Assembly (NCBI GenBank): GCA_038373865.1
Contig: JAXGGA010003401.1
Span: forward strand, 1-64,000
DNA length: 64,000 nt
Source: Uloborus plumipes
Taxonomy: Eukaryota; Arthropoda; Arachnida; Araneae; Uloboridae
Direction: 5' to 3'
Shown piece after piece: positions 25,391-36,600 of the stretch (positions are counted from its first letter, which is position 1; each line of letters opens with the position of its first letter). The position numbers and the translations under genes are program-made. The notes beneath the pieces were generated by a model, which saw only the letters and a program-made list of their open reading frames with translations, ran no database searches and had not been told where the DNA came from.

Positions 25391-28243
25391 TAGGGTGGGT
25401 CGAAAAAAAATAATTATTTTTTTTCGAAACGCTATACCGCGGAAAACTTGCCTCTAGGGTAGGTAAGTAAAATGCAGATTAAACAGAGGAAAAATATTGA
25501 GTCCCCAACTAGCGCATTGTACTTGAAATTTCGATTTTTTTCGAAAATTAAGTTATTTTCCAAATTTTTTTGCAATACTAAGTCAATAATATTTTATTCC
25601 GCTACAGTGAAAATCCTTTACTAAAATGGTTGAAAAACACATAAAGAATGTTAACTGGTCAAAATCGTTTAATTTGCGGTGGCGCAAAAGACTCAAAAAT
25701 CGGTAAATTATTGCGTTTCATGCTCGCAGCAATTCTAGTCGGCCTCGTTGCCCGGTGAATGACAGTCATTACTGTTCAATGTATCAAGCTTTTCAACGCA
25801 TTTCCCACATGGAAATTAGTTCGTCCGAGGAATTTGAAAATAAATTGATAAAAACTGGGCATAAAGATTCTGAATAGCACGCTCGAACTAAGTTACCTTG
25901 GCAGATGCGCATGATATTGAAAAATACTGCATTGACCTGTGATCGCTCCAGAATTTCGAGCAGAGCAACGGCTGTTGAAGCTTCAAGTATGATGAATGTT
26001 AACCGGTTAAAATCATTCAATTTGCGGTAGAGCAAAAGACTCAGAAATCGGTAAATTATTGCATTTAAGGTACATACTAGAACCTTAAAGGAATATGTAG
26101 TAAATTATTCTGAGCTCTGTGTGTTAAAAGATAACTACTTTTTTAGTTTACACTACAGTTTATTGTAATGAAGTAAGCATAGAAAAGGTACTAAAAGAGC
26201 ACATTAATCTTGTCTTTTTATTACAGTAACATATTTACTGCATTGCAAAAGTCTCACTATTTTTGTGTGTTTAAGTCGAAGCTGTACTTGCTGCAAAACT
26301 TTGGCATTGAATCTTTTGATTAAAAGGGTAGATCTTATTAAACCATCTCGGTTCTTCCGAAGACGATTTTTTTAGCTGTTTTGTGTTAAATAAGAACTTA
26401 CCCATCTGTCACCAGTTTCACCAGCAGTGATTTTAGCCCACGATTAATCATCAGAAACTCTTCGGAAAAAATGGAAGTGGTGTAAGTGTAATAGTGATCC
26501 GATTAATTATTTCTGTGCAGTTCGTTGCCTGAAGGCTAATTTTTAAGACCGAAAATACCTTATTGATTCTGGTTTGCGGGATTATTTTCTAGTTTTTATA
26601 ATTTTCTGAAACCTAACTTACTGATGTATTTTCCTGCATCCACTATCATCCTAAGAAGCAAGTGCTCTGGATGGGCAAACAATGCATTTCTTTAAATCAC
26701 AGGATCAACTACTCTAATCAAATTCTCCCATAGCAATCTTATGGATTTGATTTGCTTCAAAAATATGTGTAGGACCATCTGTTATGTACTGGCTTTTTTT
26801 TTTAATTTGAGCCATACAAACATGTATGATTGAGAATAAAAACATACTAACAGTTTGTGATTATCTGAAGGGGTTTCCGCACTTACATATAGTCTCAAAA
26901 CTGTTAGCTGTTGTCATCCATCGTGAGTGGGAACGAGGACCTGGTTCGCGAGCAGTAAAGTCCACAGTGCAGCTGCCTGACTTTATAACAGAACTTATGC
27001 ACACAGGTATTGTTGCTCTTTGTTTACAAATTGGAATCAATGCCTGGTACTTCAAAATCCAGTATTGGAAGTTTTTTGCACTTATGAAGATGGATACTAA
27101 TTAGCTACTAAATGATTTTAGCATAGTCGTTTCACATTTTAAGGCTTGGAACAAATGCTCTACAAAGACAACTCGTTAAAGTGCAAAGGCAAACTCCCCA
27201 CTGTAGAGGTGTTTTGTTGTTCTATAAAACACATAAATATTTTCTCCAACCCTGGTTAGTAACTGTGCCGTAACTTTTATACATCTAGTTCGTCTAAGGA
27301 AAAACGACACTCAGTCAGATTAGAGATAATGCTATCAGCAATGTTCTGAGCAGTTTCACTTAATGGTGTAACGTGACCAACAAACACACAGATCCATGTT
27401 TTTTAATTAAAGAATAATGTTACTGTTTTATGTATGGTTGGGGTTTTAAGTGTTTTTGGTTAATGTTCTGAATTACAAGGGCGTTATTCGTCCTTCCATC
27501 AAAAAAAGTCCTTAGAGCGGACTGCGTTCTTCAATGCATTGGTTTTAAAGTTCACTACGTTATGCTTTTTTCCCTTCTAATTTTACTTTTGTTAATAATG
27601 TGAGAGTGGCCGTCATTAGTAACGATATTCATATCTTTCATCATACTTGAAGCTTCAACGGCCGTTGTTCTGCTCGAAATTCTGGAGCGATCACAGTTCA
27701 ATGCAGTATTTTTCAATATTATGCGCATCTGCCGAGGTGACTTAGTTCAAGCGTGCTATTCAGAATCTTTATGCCTAGTTTTTATCAATTTCATTTTCAA
27801 ATTCCTTGGACGAACTAATTTCCATGTGGGAAATGCATTGAAAAGCTTGATACATTGAACAGTAATGACTGCCATTCACCGGGCAACGAGGCCGACTAGA
27901 ATTGCTGCGAGCATGAAATGCAATAATTTACCGATTTTTGAGTCTTTTGCGCCAACGCAAATTGAACGATTTTGACCAGTTAACGTTTTTTATGGGTTTT
28001 TCAACCATTTTAGTAAAGGATTTTCACTGTAGCGGAATAAAATATTATTGACTTAGTATTGCAAAAAAATTTGGAAAATGACTTAATTTTCAAAAAAAAT
28101 CGAAATTTCAAGTACAATGCGCTAGCTGGGGACTCAATATTTTTCCTCTGTTTAATCTGCATTTTACTTACCTACCCTAGAGGCAAGTTTTCCACGGTAT
28201 AGCGTTTCGAAAAAAAATAATTATTTTTTTTCGACCCACCCTA
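25391..28243. mobile_element. 2.85-kb long-inverted-repeat transposon with 8-bp target duplication
   Basis: Both ends read TAGGGTGGGTCGAAAA inward. The inverted arms run about 25391-25998 and 27640-28243 and are about 90 percent alike by eye. The flanks GTAGGCAA (25383-25390) and GTAGGCAA (28244-28251) are a perfect 8-bp target duplication. Eight-bp duplications occur in hAT, P and Merlin elements, so the superfamily is not decided. Inside is a broken minus-strand gene (26330-27480) of the same family as in the neighbouring element. A second partial copy of an arm motif (25994-26070, compare 25646-25725) sits at the inner edge of the left arm. Confidence 0.85.
26330..27480 (-). pseudogene. 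Broken gene of a multicopy arthropod protein family
   Basis: Reading the minus strand in shifting frames gives an ordered set of motifs: VFVGHVTP and AQNIADSIISNL (27.3-27.4 kb), LHFNELSL (about 27165-27190), EPGPRSHSRWMTTAN (about 26903-26950), VVDPVI, stop, RNALFAHPEHLLL (about 26651-26715) and VKLVTDG (about 26401-26430). I recall this order from uncharacterised, highly multicopy proteins in aphid, spider and hydrozoan gene sets; that is memory, not a search. Placement inside an element with 8-bp duplications suggests it is the element's own gene, possibly a transposase. Several stops and frameshifts are present, and the N-terminus is missing or replaced by the right arm. Confidence 0.55.
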
Positions 28244-28251
28244 GTAGGCAA

Positions 28252-28655
28252 CCCATCGATCGCGATCGACCGGTCGATTTCGAAGCCATTTTAAGTCGAT
28301 CGCGGCAATACTTTGAATCTGCTTTTTGTTTAGGTAGAATTGAATACATTAATATCTGGAAAAAAATTAGATTCAACGTCTAAATAAAAAGTTATTTGAA
28401 AATTTTCCAAATTTTTTATAGGCAACGCCCTTTTTTATAGTCCCTATTTATCAATTTCGAAGCAAAGAATATGCTCATATCTGAAAATATTTTCATGTAT
28501 GTTGAAAAAGCGGAGCAAACTTTAGCAGTTTGAAGCAACTTCTTTCTAAAAGACTTTTTTTTTAAATAAGAGGTCATCTACAATTTGAAGCGAGCAGTCC
28601 CAACTAAGCCTCGTATGCAACACGCTCGTATAAGTCTATAGTGTGATGCCCTCCT
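28252..28655. other. Continuation of hAT-like end, then spacer; possible Tc1 trace
   Basis: Starts with dense ATCGATCGCGATCGACCGGT-type palindromes that belong to the split hAT-like end. Near 28584-28640 the minus strand reads IRACCIRGLV, which faintly resembles the middle of Tc1 transposases and could be the other half of the Tc1 relic at 31066-31288. This is weak. Confidence 0.3.
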
Positions 28656-29214
28656 TAGGGTGGGGGGAAAAATAAAAAAAAATTCAGATCAACTTCTAAT
28701 TGTTGCCAAAAGTTGTCTTTGGTGGTTGTTAGCTTTTGTGCAAATTTTGAGAAAAATCTATTATTATCTGCAGGGTGTGCTGCGATCGCAAAGTTTTACC
28801 ACAGCTTTTATAGGGATTTTATGGTTAAAATATGAAAAACAATGCCGTTAGCTAATCTCATTGCATTTTTTTTACTCATAAGATATATTCATGCATTCAA
28901 AGCATATGAAATAACTCACAAAAATTGTTTTGAATGATATATTTATATTTCAAACATCTTGAAAAGAAACAAAACAGTGAAAAATAGGGATTGTTAGGAT
29001 AATATTAAGTAAAAATTGATTTTTTTTTTACAAAATGTGACATAAAAATTATGAAACTTCAAACATATGACAACATTAAACAGCATTACTTAAAACTAAA
29101 TGAAATGTGTTTTTAAAATATGTACAAATGTACAAAACGTACATGATACGAAAATTTTATGTGTCACAGTTTGAGCTTTCACAAAAAATCTTTTTTACTT
29201 TCAAAAAAGGTAGT

Positions 29215-29880
29215 TCCTTTCGAGCCTTTAAACGTGCACGAACGAAACCATCATTCGTTTCTATTCCACTTATGGTCAGTGATGCATCCGTCTCCAGCTT
29301 TACGCTAGATTCCACGGATTGAATATGACAAATAAATGTTCACATGTTTCAAAGAAAATGGGGAACATCTCCGGTTTTCACCGAGTAGCTTGTCTTCAGA
29401 TAGCATCATTATTATAGGAGGTTCTGTTATAAGCACGTTTTCACACTGCCAATTTATCAAATCTGCATAGTCGGAAGAAAAGTTAATCTCAAAAATGATA
29501 ACAGTATGAATGTCATTACAGAATTGGTGTTTCTTACTCTTAAAATTTGACGAGCAACTAACTGCCGTACATGCCCTCGATCATCATTTAACGTTACCAG
29601 CAAAATATTTTCAGTATATACAAAACAAAAGCTATTCTCTGAATAACTGGCTCAATGACATGTAACAGGTCGTCTGGTAAATTGTGCGACTGGTAGAATA
29701 ACTTACCACAAGTTTCGTGCACCATCCTTGCATGATGAGTTGCACTTAATGAGAAACCAGCAAGGTGCACATTTAACAATGACTGAAACTAGCATTTTTA
29801 AGTTTGCTGTCAGATATTCTGTGCCGATGTTCAAGCGCAAATTTGATTGACTGTCATGAGCCATCTAGAATGACTCCAGG
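29215..29880 (-). pseudogene. Broken gene of the same family as at 26330-27480
   Basis: Minus-strand motifs in the same order as in the neighbouring element: SHSRWLMTVN (about 29851-29875), FYQSHNLPDDLLHVIEPVIQ (about 29630-29690), then ITEPPIMM followed by LSEDKLLGENRRCS (29.35-29.45 kb), and the VKLVTDAS block (about 29280-29305). The 5' side carries a short retro-insertion at 29954-30025 and then runs into the other arm. Frames shift several times, so no intact protein can be made. Sharing of this gene by two elements with similar termini supports its being the element's own protein. Confidence 0.5.
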
Positions 29881-29953
29881 AACTAGGTACTGTTTCAGAA
29901 AGATGTATGTAGCGGTCGATGTCGATAGTTGGCCTGTTTTGCATATTGCGCTC

Positions 29954-30025
29954 GCCTATCCCGGTTAAACCACGAAGCTGTGGTAGGTACTGGGGACCCT
30001 GGAGTGTGAAATGAAATGAATGAAT
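29954..30025. mobile_element. 72-bp retro-insertion with 13-bp target duplication
   Basis: The insert is bounded by perfect copies of GCATATTGCGCTC (29941-29953 and 30026-30038). It ends in an AAATGAAATGAATGAAT tail. Long target duplications and a simple-repeat tail are hallmarks of LINE-mediated insertion, so this is a severely 5'-truncated LINE or a tiny SINE. It interrupts the loop of the surrounding inverted-repeat transposon and so is younger than it. Confidence 0.8.
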
Positions 30026-31065
30026 GCATATTGCGCTCAACTGCATCTTATTTCACTATAGTTAGGGATTCGCAGCCTGGCAACATTCTGCCAATAGAAT
30101 CGCTGATCCCCGTAGGACCAGTTGTTCATCCGAGTATTCTACTAAGTGGAGAAGAAGCAATTCACTGCCACGAAGCTGTCATATTAACCACTGCAATGGC
30201 CTATTAAAAATGTCTCAAGACGTTATATTTAGCCACTTTTTGCTAATAACAGAACCTCCCATAACAATGATGCCATCTGAAGACGAGCTACATGACATGA
30301 AAACCGGAGATGTTCCTCATTTTCTTCGAAACATGTGAACATTTACTTGTCATACTCAATCCGTGGAATCTAGCGTCAAGTTGGTGACGGATGCATCACT
30401 GACCATAAGTGGAATAGAAACGAAGGATGGTTTCGTTCGTGCACGTTTAAAGGCTCGAAAGGAACTGCCTTTCTTTGAAAATAAAAAAGATTTTTTGTGA
30501 AAGCTCAAACTGTGACACATAAAATTTTCGTATCATGTACGTTTTGTACATTTGTACATATTTTAAAAACACATTTCATTTATTTTTAAGTAATGCTGTT
30601 TAATGTTGTCATATGTTTGCAGTTTCATAATTTTTATGTCACATTTTGTAAAAAAAATTCAATTTTTACTTAATATTGTCCTAAAAATCACTATTTTTCA
30701 CTGTTTCGATTCTTTTTAAGATGCTTGAAATGTAAATATATTGTGTAAAATACTTTTTGTGAGTTATTTCATATACTTTGAAGGCATGAATATATCTTAT
30801 GAGTAAAAAAAATGCAATGAGATTAGCTAACGGCATTGTTTTTCATATTTTAACCTAAAAATCCCTATAAAAAATATGGTAAAACTTTGATCGCAGCGCC
30901 CCCTGAAGATATTAACCGATTTTTCTCAAAATTTGAACAAAAGCTAACTATCACCAAAGACAACTTTTGGCGACTATTAGAAGTTGATCTGAAAAAAAAA
31001 TTATTTTTCGCCCCACCCTGCCCTTCATCCCCCACAGGGGCCTTCCACAAGGCCCTGCCCTTCAT

Positions 31066-31288
31066 CGCGAGCTGACGTCGCATTTCGGGGTCCACTTCCG
31101 GATTTCCGAGTTGTCCGACACTTGTCCGTCCACTGCTTCCTAACTATTACTGGGCTGCTGTTACGTTGCACACGAGCGGCTACTTCACGATAAGACAATC
31201 CAGCTTCACGAAGGCCGATGATCCTCCGCCGTTTAAACTCCATAAGTTGTTGAAACCTCGCTCTTTTTCGTCGAAGAGGCATAAGCAA
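31066..31288 (-). pseudogene. Tc1-like transposase, N-terminal fragment
   Basis: From a start at 31282 the minus strand reads MPLRRKRARFQQLMEFKRR, then IIGLREAGLSYREVAARVQR and GSGPRNATSARDE. This is the paired-type helix-turn-helix that lets Tc1-like transposases bind their terminal repeats. The homology stops near 31066, beside the right end of the long-inverted-repeat element at 31020; a short GCCCTTCATC-containing block is present twice there (31020 and 31056). Only about the first 70 residues remain, with small frameshift damage near VIVRKQWTDK. The DDE catalytic domain is absent. Upstream sequence to about 31552 may be the element's leader and end. Confidence 0.85.
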
Positions 31289-32936
31289 CGTCTGAGCTAA
31301 CGTTTATCATAAGCAGATGACCACCTATAACCATACATGCCTTGCTGCAGCCGTCTATTTATTCGGATAAATCCGGCGTTCAGATGGCGCTGCTCAGCGT
31401 ACGTATGCAACTACGCTGAGTCTAATTCAGATATTAATAATTTCAGAGATAACATTATAAGCATTTGCATATCATACCCTACTTTACATTTGCTGAAAAT
31501 TTCAGCCCATTCGCGCAACTCCTTCATGGTGTTGCAATTTTCATAAACATGAGTTTATTTAAGAAAGGTTGCTTTTAACCGCGAAACATGTGTTTGGATA
31601 TTTCTGCAAATTTGTGCGTTTTTATCTTTATTGTATAGCTTCCAGTATTTGTTTGAGTAGATACACAAAAAGAAGATTCAAGAAGTATTTGAAAACTTTC
31701 AATTAACTTTAAAAAAAAAAATTCAAAGCTGAGAGAAATGTAACCTTAAAATCCTTTCTTAACTGTTTTTGCAATTCTGATTTTTGGTCTTATTTTTGCA
31801 GTATTTTTCTTAGAGAATTCCTACTTCGATTAGGAGTAAGAAATTAATGCAAAAGTATTTCGGCTCTTAGATTCCTCTTAGATACCTGCATTTAAATGCT
31901 TCGATTCTCCCCTTTCATCTTTTCCTGGTAAAAGAGGAAAGAAAGATACTAAGGAATTTACCGAGAAACTTTAGATTGAACATGCAGTTAACAAAGAATG
32001 TTTCCCATTTCTCCCTTCAAGGGAAAAGTCTTTTTTGGACCAGAATAAGAAAATGAAGATGCAGAATACAACAGAATGTGTTTTTTTTTTTTGGAGCTCT
32101 ACGTTGTGACATAAAGTATTTTTAGAAATAAATCAGAAGTTTTACCTTTTCTCAGAACTTTTGAATTTGAAAGAAGAAATTTTAACAGAAACTTAAACAT
32201 AACATGACTGAGCACTAACTCGTTCAAAAATATTGTGGCAATCTTATCTATTTTTCCTTTTTGCGGCAATAATGGACATATAAATGATATTTCTTATTTT
32301 TCTGCTTGGGCATTTGTTTCATTATTTGCGAATTACTCAATAAATATAAAGAAGAGTTTTTTTTTTATCAGAATTTTAAAGAAAAATTATTACATTTGTT
32401 TAATCCTCTAAATTTTTAAATCAAACTTTTAAAATGTTCCTGAAATTTTAACTTTAAATTATTTTCTATGTAGTTGTGAATCAGTGAAGAAGCAAAACAA
32501 AACAAAACATTATTGCTTTCACTGTAGAAATGGAGAGAAAATGATTCAAATACAAACAAATATAAAAATACATATTAATATTATTACTATTTTCGAGAAA
32601 TTTTGCACTTATAGGCTTTATTGTTCTTACAGAACTTATCTAATCTATAATCAAAAACTTAATTTTCAAGCACATCGAAACAAAATGTAGTACCAAGGGA
32701 ACTTTTGATAACCCGCTAATCGAAGCATTTGGTTTCGGAAGAAAGGGTTTTCCACAAATATATAATTGTACTTATTTTAGAAACATATATCCAAGAACAT
32801 AAAAATTTCAGTGCTGTTTTCATAAAAAATTTCCATAACATAAGCACAACAAAACAAACTATTTTTAACGACCCTGCGTAAAAATTGTCCAGTGAATAAA
32901 CTACTGCTCAGAAATTACGAGACTTGGTGTAGAGTA
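31289..32936. other. Tc1 leader, then no recognised gene
   Basis: 31289-31552 is moderately GC-richer and probably the 5' untranslated part and terminus of the Tc1 relic. Beyond it the sequence is AT-rich with a T run near 32081 and no identifiable gene. Confidence 0.4.
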
Positions 32937-33088
32937 CCTCTGCTGCCAGTATTATACTGTTGCTTTTACAGTATAATACCGCTAATTTTATGGTAATAAA
33001 CTGTAAAATTGCTAATTTTACAATTTTAAATTGGAACCTCTGTTTTCAGTATTATACTGAGAAAAAAAGCTTTTTTTTTTTTGTAGTG
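32937..33088. repeat. CACTG-family fragment, copy D
   Basis: Starts inside the family consensus (CTCTGCTGCCAGTATTATAC) and ends with a decayed right terminus, TTGTAGTG. The left terminus is missing. The plus-strand reading frame across it is repeat-derived. Confidence 0.75.
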
Positions 33089-33306
33089 TTAACTTTAGAA
33101 TACATGTATACTAATTTCGATTCCAGAAGGTCTACTAATGGCCGTCACATTAAACATGTTTTGCAGCAATATTTTTTTCTAACTACCGTAAATGTATGAT
33201 ACACTTGTAAATCGTGAGGAGTCGCTCTCTGGTGGCGAAATTTTGAACTATTGTTTTTATTCGCCCAAATTGAGATTCTCTCAACTTGGAGAGTAGAAAA
33301 AATTAC

Positions 33307-33471
33307 TCTTTTAGTAGGGTTGTGAGTACCTGGAACAGCTAGCCAGAAGAGGCTATAATGAGCAAGGGATATGACTGCTTTAAGAGGGCCAATGAGGATT
33401 ACAAATTGACTAGGACCAGCCTAGCTAGACCAAGGTCAGTTGCTGCTCGTCTCATTTGTATTTGTAATTGA
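33307..33471 (+). pseudogene. LINE reverse-transcriptase ORF, C-terminal relic
   Basis: The plus strand reads FSRVVSTWNS, stop, PEEAIMSKGYDCFKRANEDY, then KLTRTSLARPRSVAARLIC and a natural stop at 33469-33471. The V..WN.LPEE..., CFKR...Y pattern is typical of the last residues of CR1-like non-LTR retrotransposon ORF2, downstream of the reverse transcriptase. One internal TAG (33340-33342) replaces the residue after WNS. Only the 3' end survives, as expected for 5'-truncated LINE insertion. No target duplication was found. The clade assignment is from memory of the motif. Confidence 0.6.
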
Positions 33472-33544
33472 AACTTTTATCCTTTAATTTTGTTCTACAA
33501 AGAGCTTCGTTATTTTCTGGTGAGGGGTAATCACTTTAAACTTT

Positions 33545-34130
33545 AAAGTACAGTTAGTTTTATTATGGCCGCCTTGTACAACTTTCAACTAAGCCTTCAA
33601 ACTTAGAGGAAAAATAATATAATTGATATGAGAAAGCGCCTGAGTAAACACAATATAAAATGTGATCACCTAATAATAATAGCTCAGTATATCCTAAGTC
33701 ATCATATTGTGAAAAGTATTAAAACCGGTAACTTGTTTGCTAATCCGAACTCAAATAAAATATTTCCGAAGGGATGAAAGCAAATTATTTGTAGAAATTA
33801 TTGATTTCCTCTTATTTATTTGTCAGTTACAATAGTATCAGAAGGAAAAGAAACTTCGATCTGACAATTTTTCAATCTGCAACGTCCACTTTCGCCTTAA
33901 AGCCCAAAGAAAACTAAAGCTTTTGTTATGATAAAGCGCTTGAGTAAGCACAGAATAGAATCTAATCTGCTCCTAATGCTAGTTTCGTAAAGCATAAGAC
34001 CTCACCGTTTTGAAAAAATACTCAACTCGTCGACATGCTCATCTGAACTCAAACAATTTTTTGTTTGAATTATTATGTCTCTAAAAGCATGAAGACAAAA
34101 TATTCATCTGAAATATTTTTCTCGCATTTA
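33545..34130. repeat. Ancient tandem duplication, unit about 298 bp
   Basis: Two diverged collinear blocks: ATGAGAAAGCGCCTGAGTAA near 33628 and ATGATAAAGCGCTTGAGTAA near 33926, followed at matching distances by AACTCAAA-type and CATGAA/GATGAA-type words. It is flanked by other weakly similar sequence. No protein is recognised in either copy. Confidence 0.5.
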
Positions 34131-34909
34131 GTTGGCAGTAAATTTAACGTTGTGAAAAGCATTTGAGTTAGAAGAAATCTTGAAACAGAATGGTCACCCA
34201 AAATTTCTGAATACGTTATGTCGGAGCAAATTTTCTAGAAAACTTTTTAAAAATTCTGCTCTTGAGAAAGGAGAACACAAAAATACCCAGTGCTTTTTAA
34301 AATATAGTTTTCTTTCAAATAAAGTAATCTTTCCGTTTAAGCAGATCCGTGATGCATGAAAATTTGTTTCAGAACGCAGCATTATTTTTCCAAAAAAAAA
34401 AGAGTAATGTTAAATTTAAATAATATTGAAATTCATATTGCATACATTATTAAACGATTCTCTAAAGTACACAAAATATGGCATTCACTCTTGTAACCAT
34501 ATTTGTGCAGTTTGTTTGAGAAAACTCAACATTCTGCTCTCCCGGTCTTTTTTTTTCGGATAATATTAATAAATAATCGCCTATTTCTCTGTTTCTTAGT
34601 TTAATATTCGCAAAAGACTGATACAGTAGAAATAGTAATGAAATAAATATGTTTGTCCCGTTGTTGTAATGCATTAGAATCATTGTTTTAGAGGAATCAC
34701 AGTAAAATAGAAAATTAATATAATTTCTAATTTCAAACATTAATTATATTTTCGAAAAATAGGTACTACATATGTATACATATAAATAACCGAAGAAGTA
34801 ATGGACGTTTGAAAATAGGAAACACTGGATTCCTCTCAAATGAAATATGTTTTCATTAACTTTTCTATTGATTTTCCATTCAACAAAAAGCAGTTTTTAA
34901 TTTCATGTC
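34131..34909. other. No recognised gene
   Basis: AT-rich; no repeat ends or conserved protein noticed. Confidence 0.5.
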
Positions 34910-34974
34910 TTTATGCAAGGGGTGTAGATGCAAAAATGACGTTGTCATTTTTGCATCTACACCCCTTGCATAAA
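34910..34974. repeat. Perfect 31-bp hairpin with 3-base loop
   Basis: Arms 34910-34940 and 34944-34974 are exact reverse complements around a GTT loop. Further on, near 35008-35030, TACACCCTTTGCAAAAATGA repeats part of the arm, and GACGTTGTCA repeats the centre. So the hairpin is part of a small repeated family or a MITE with very short loop. Perfect arms imply recent origin or repair by copying. Confidence 0.95.
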
Positions 34975-35982
34975 CCCTTTGCATAACCCCCCCCTCCTTG
35001 CTACACCCTTTGCAAAAATGACGTTGTCAACTTTTGCTTACTTCGGGAAATCGCACAAAACTTCTTCATATTCATACCCTTTGAAAAATATTTTGCATTT
35101 TTATATAATTAATTAAATTACAACATAAACTGTTAAGCATACTTAAAACCTCAGGTTAATAGCAGTTTGGTTGTAATTAAGCATCAAAATTTTAAAAATG
35201 CTAGTTTTAATGCAAAACTTGGTTTATTGTGAGTTTTGCATCCAATCAACATGGATAATGTTAGTTTTGAACCAAAACTCTTTAAAATTTTAAATACCAA
35301 CTAGAACCATGAAAAATAAGTTTTATAGTTTTTTCCTTACCTAAATATATTTTTTCAAGCGCATTTTGCAAACAGTTTAACATTTTTTAAATTAAGCAGC
35401 AATAATGTAGGTTGTAAGAAATAAGCATGTGACCATAGCTTATTGCGCTAAAATGCAGTAATTTTAAGACAAGTATGTTCACATATTCGTTCCAACTACT
35501 CTTCAATCGAATTTATCTTGAAAAAATAATATTTTAATGTCTTAAAGAACATTCGCGTTTTTAACACATTGAAATTGTATTTCGCAAATACATCTATTGT
35601 CATTTGGAAACGTTAATCTCCAAAAAAAGGCTCCAACTAATCTCCTTCGTAAGAGTCGAAATGATTTGCATAATTTCATCAAGAAAACTCCAATAAGTAA
35701 TAAATTTTCCCGAAAAATACGATGAAAATAAATTATGTGATATAAGCGAAACCAATTCTGAATAAATTAGCAAGAAATTCACTGTCGGGAAAAATTATGT
35801 CACGAAGCGGTTGTACCATTTTTGAGTAAGTCGAAAAGAAACAGAATGAAGAAAAAAACAATTACAGCTAGTTAATCACAAAACATGTAAGCAGAATTTA
35901 AAAAATAAAATAAAAATAAGCACATGTGCAAACAGAAAACAAGAAAGTCTCAAAGAATAGTCTTGTTTCTGACATATTGATA
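34975..35982. other. No recognised gene
   Basis: After the hairpin's partial second copy (to about 35040) the sequence is AT-rich without identified features. Confidence 0.5.
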
Positions 35983-36598
35983 CACTAAAAAATGAATGTT
36001 GTTTTTACTGTATAATAGAGCTATTTTTATAGTAATAAGCTGTAAAAGTTGCTAATTTTACGGTAATAAACCGTAACATTGCTGCTTTTACAGTACTAAA
36101 CTAAAATTGCTAATTTTACTGTAATAAACTGTAACATTGCTAATTTAACAGTTTTTTACCGTACTTTTTAAGCTAGAACCTCTGCTGCCAGTAGTATATT
36201 GCTGTTTTTACAGTAAAATACAATTAAATTTTACGGCAATAAATTGTAAAATTACTAACTTTACAGGAAGAAACTAAAATTTCTACTTTTACAGTTTATT
36301 ACTGCGTATTTTACAGCTTTAACCTTCCTCTACTACGGTTGGTCGTATCCAGCCCAAATCAAATTTAAAATTCTGTGTAATTTATTTTTACATCCTATAG
36401 TATCATTACTTTACATTAGTATCCAATTTCCAAAAGATAAATAGTTTTTTATGTTAAAAAAAGGCTCAAAAAAGAGTGTCGGATCCGACACAACAGTAGT
36501 GTATCTGTTATCTTAAACCACCGTAGTATAGGAGGGTTAAATTGGAATCTCGGCTGCCAGTATTCAACTGTAAAAACAACAGTTCATTTTTTGCAGTG
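35983..36598. mobile_element. CACTG-ended repeat family, copy E, carrying a nested MITE
   Basis: Left end CACTAAAAAATGAATGTTG, right end the inverse TTCATTTTTTGCAGTG, flanked by TA (35981-35982) and TA (36599-36600). Without the nested 214-bp insert and its extra TTAA the element is about 398 bp, close to copy F (406 bp). The interior is TTTTACAGT / ACTGTAAAA units. The first bases CACTA rather than CACTG vary from the other copies. Confidence 0.85.
36323..36536. mobile_element. TTAA-type MITE nested in copy E
   Basis: Bounded by TTAA at 36319-36322 and 36537-36540. Inverted ends CCTTCCTCTACTACGG and CCCTCCTATACTACGG. Removing it with one TTAA rejoins the phrase TTTTAAATTGGAATCTCGG, which is intact in sister copies. 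TTAA duplication is the signature of piggyBac (also of Kolobok) elements. An internal perfect palindrome GTGTCGGATCCGACAC is at 36476-36491. No coding sequence. Confidence 0.85.
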
Positions 36599-36600
36599 TA

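Larger units (their letters stand above)
28656..31020. mobile_element. 2.37-kb long-inverted-repeat transposon, sister of the preceding one
   Basis: Ends TAGGGTGGGGGGAAAAAT and, inverted, CAGGGTGGGGCGAAAAAT. The terminal word matches that of the element at 25391-28243. Arms about 28656-29430 and 30250-31020, loop about 800 bp. Flanks GCCCTCCT and GCCCTTCA agree at six of eight bases, a possible decayed 8-bp duplication. Unlike the first element, the arms here include coding sequence: the C-terminal motif VKLVTDAS and its downstream block occur on the plus strand (30374-30480) and in inverted form in the left arm (about 29215-29305). This suggests the 5' half was replaced by an inverted copy of the 3' half. 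Confidence 0.75.
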
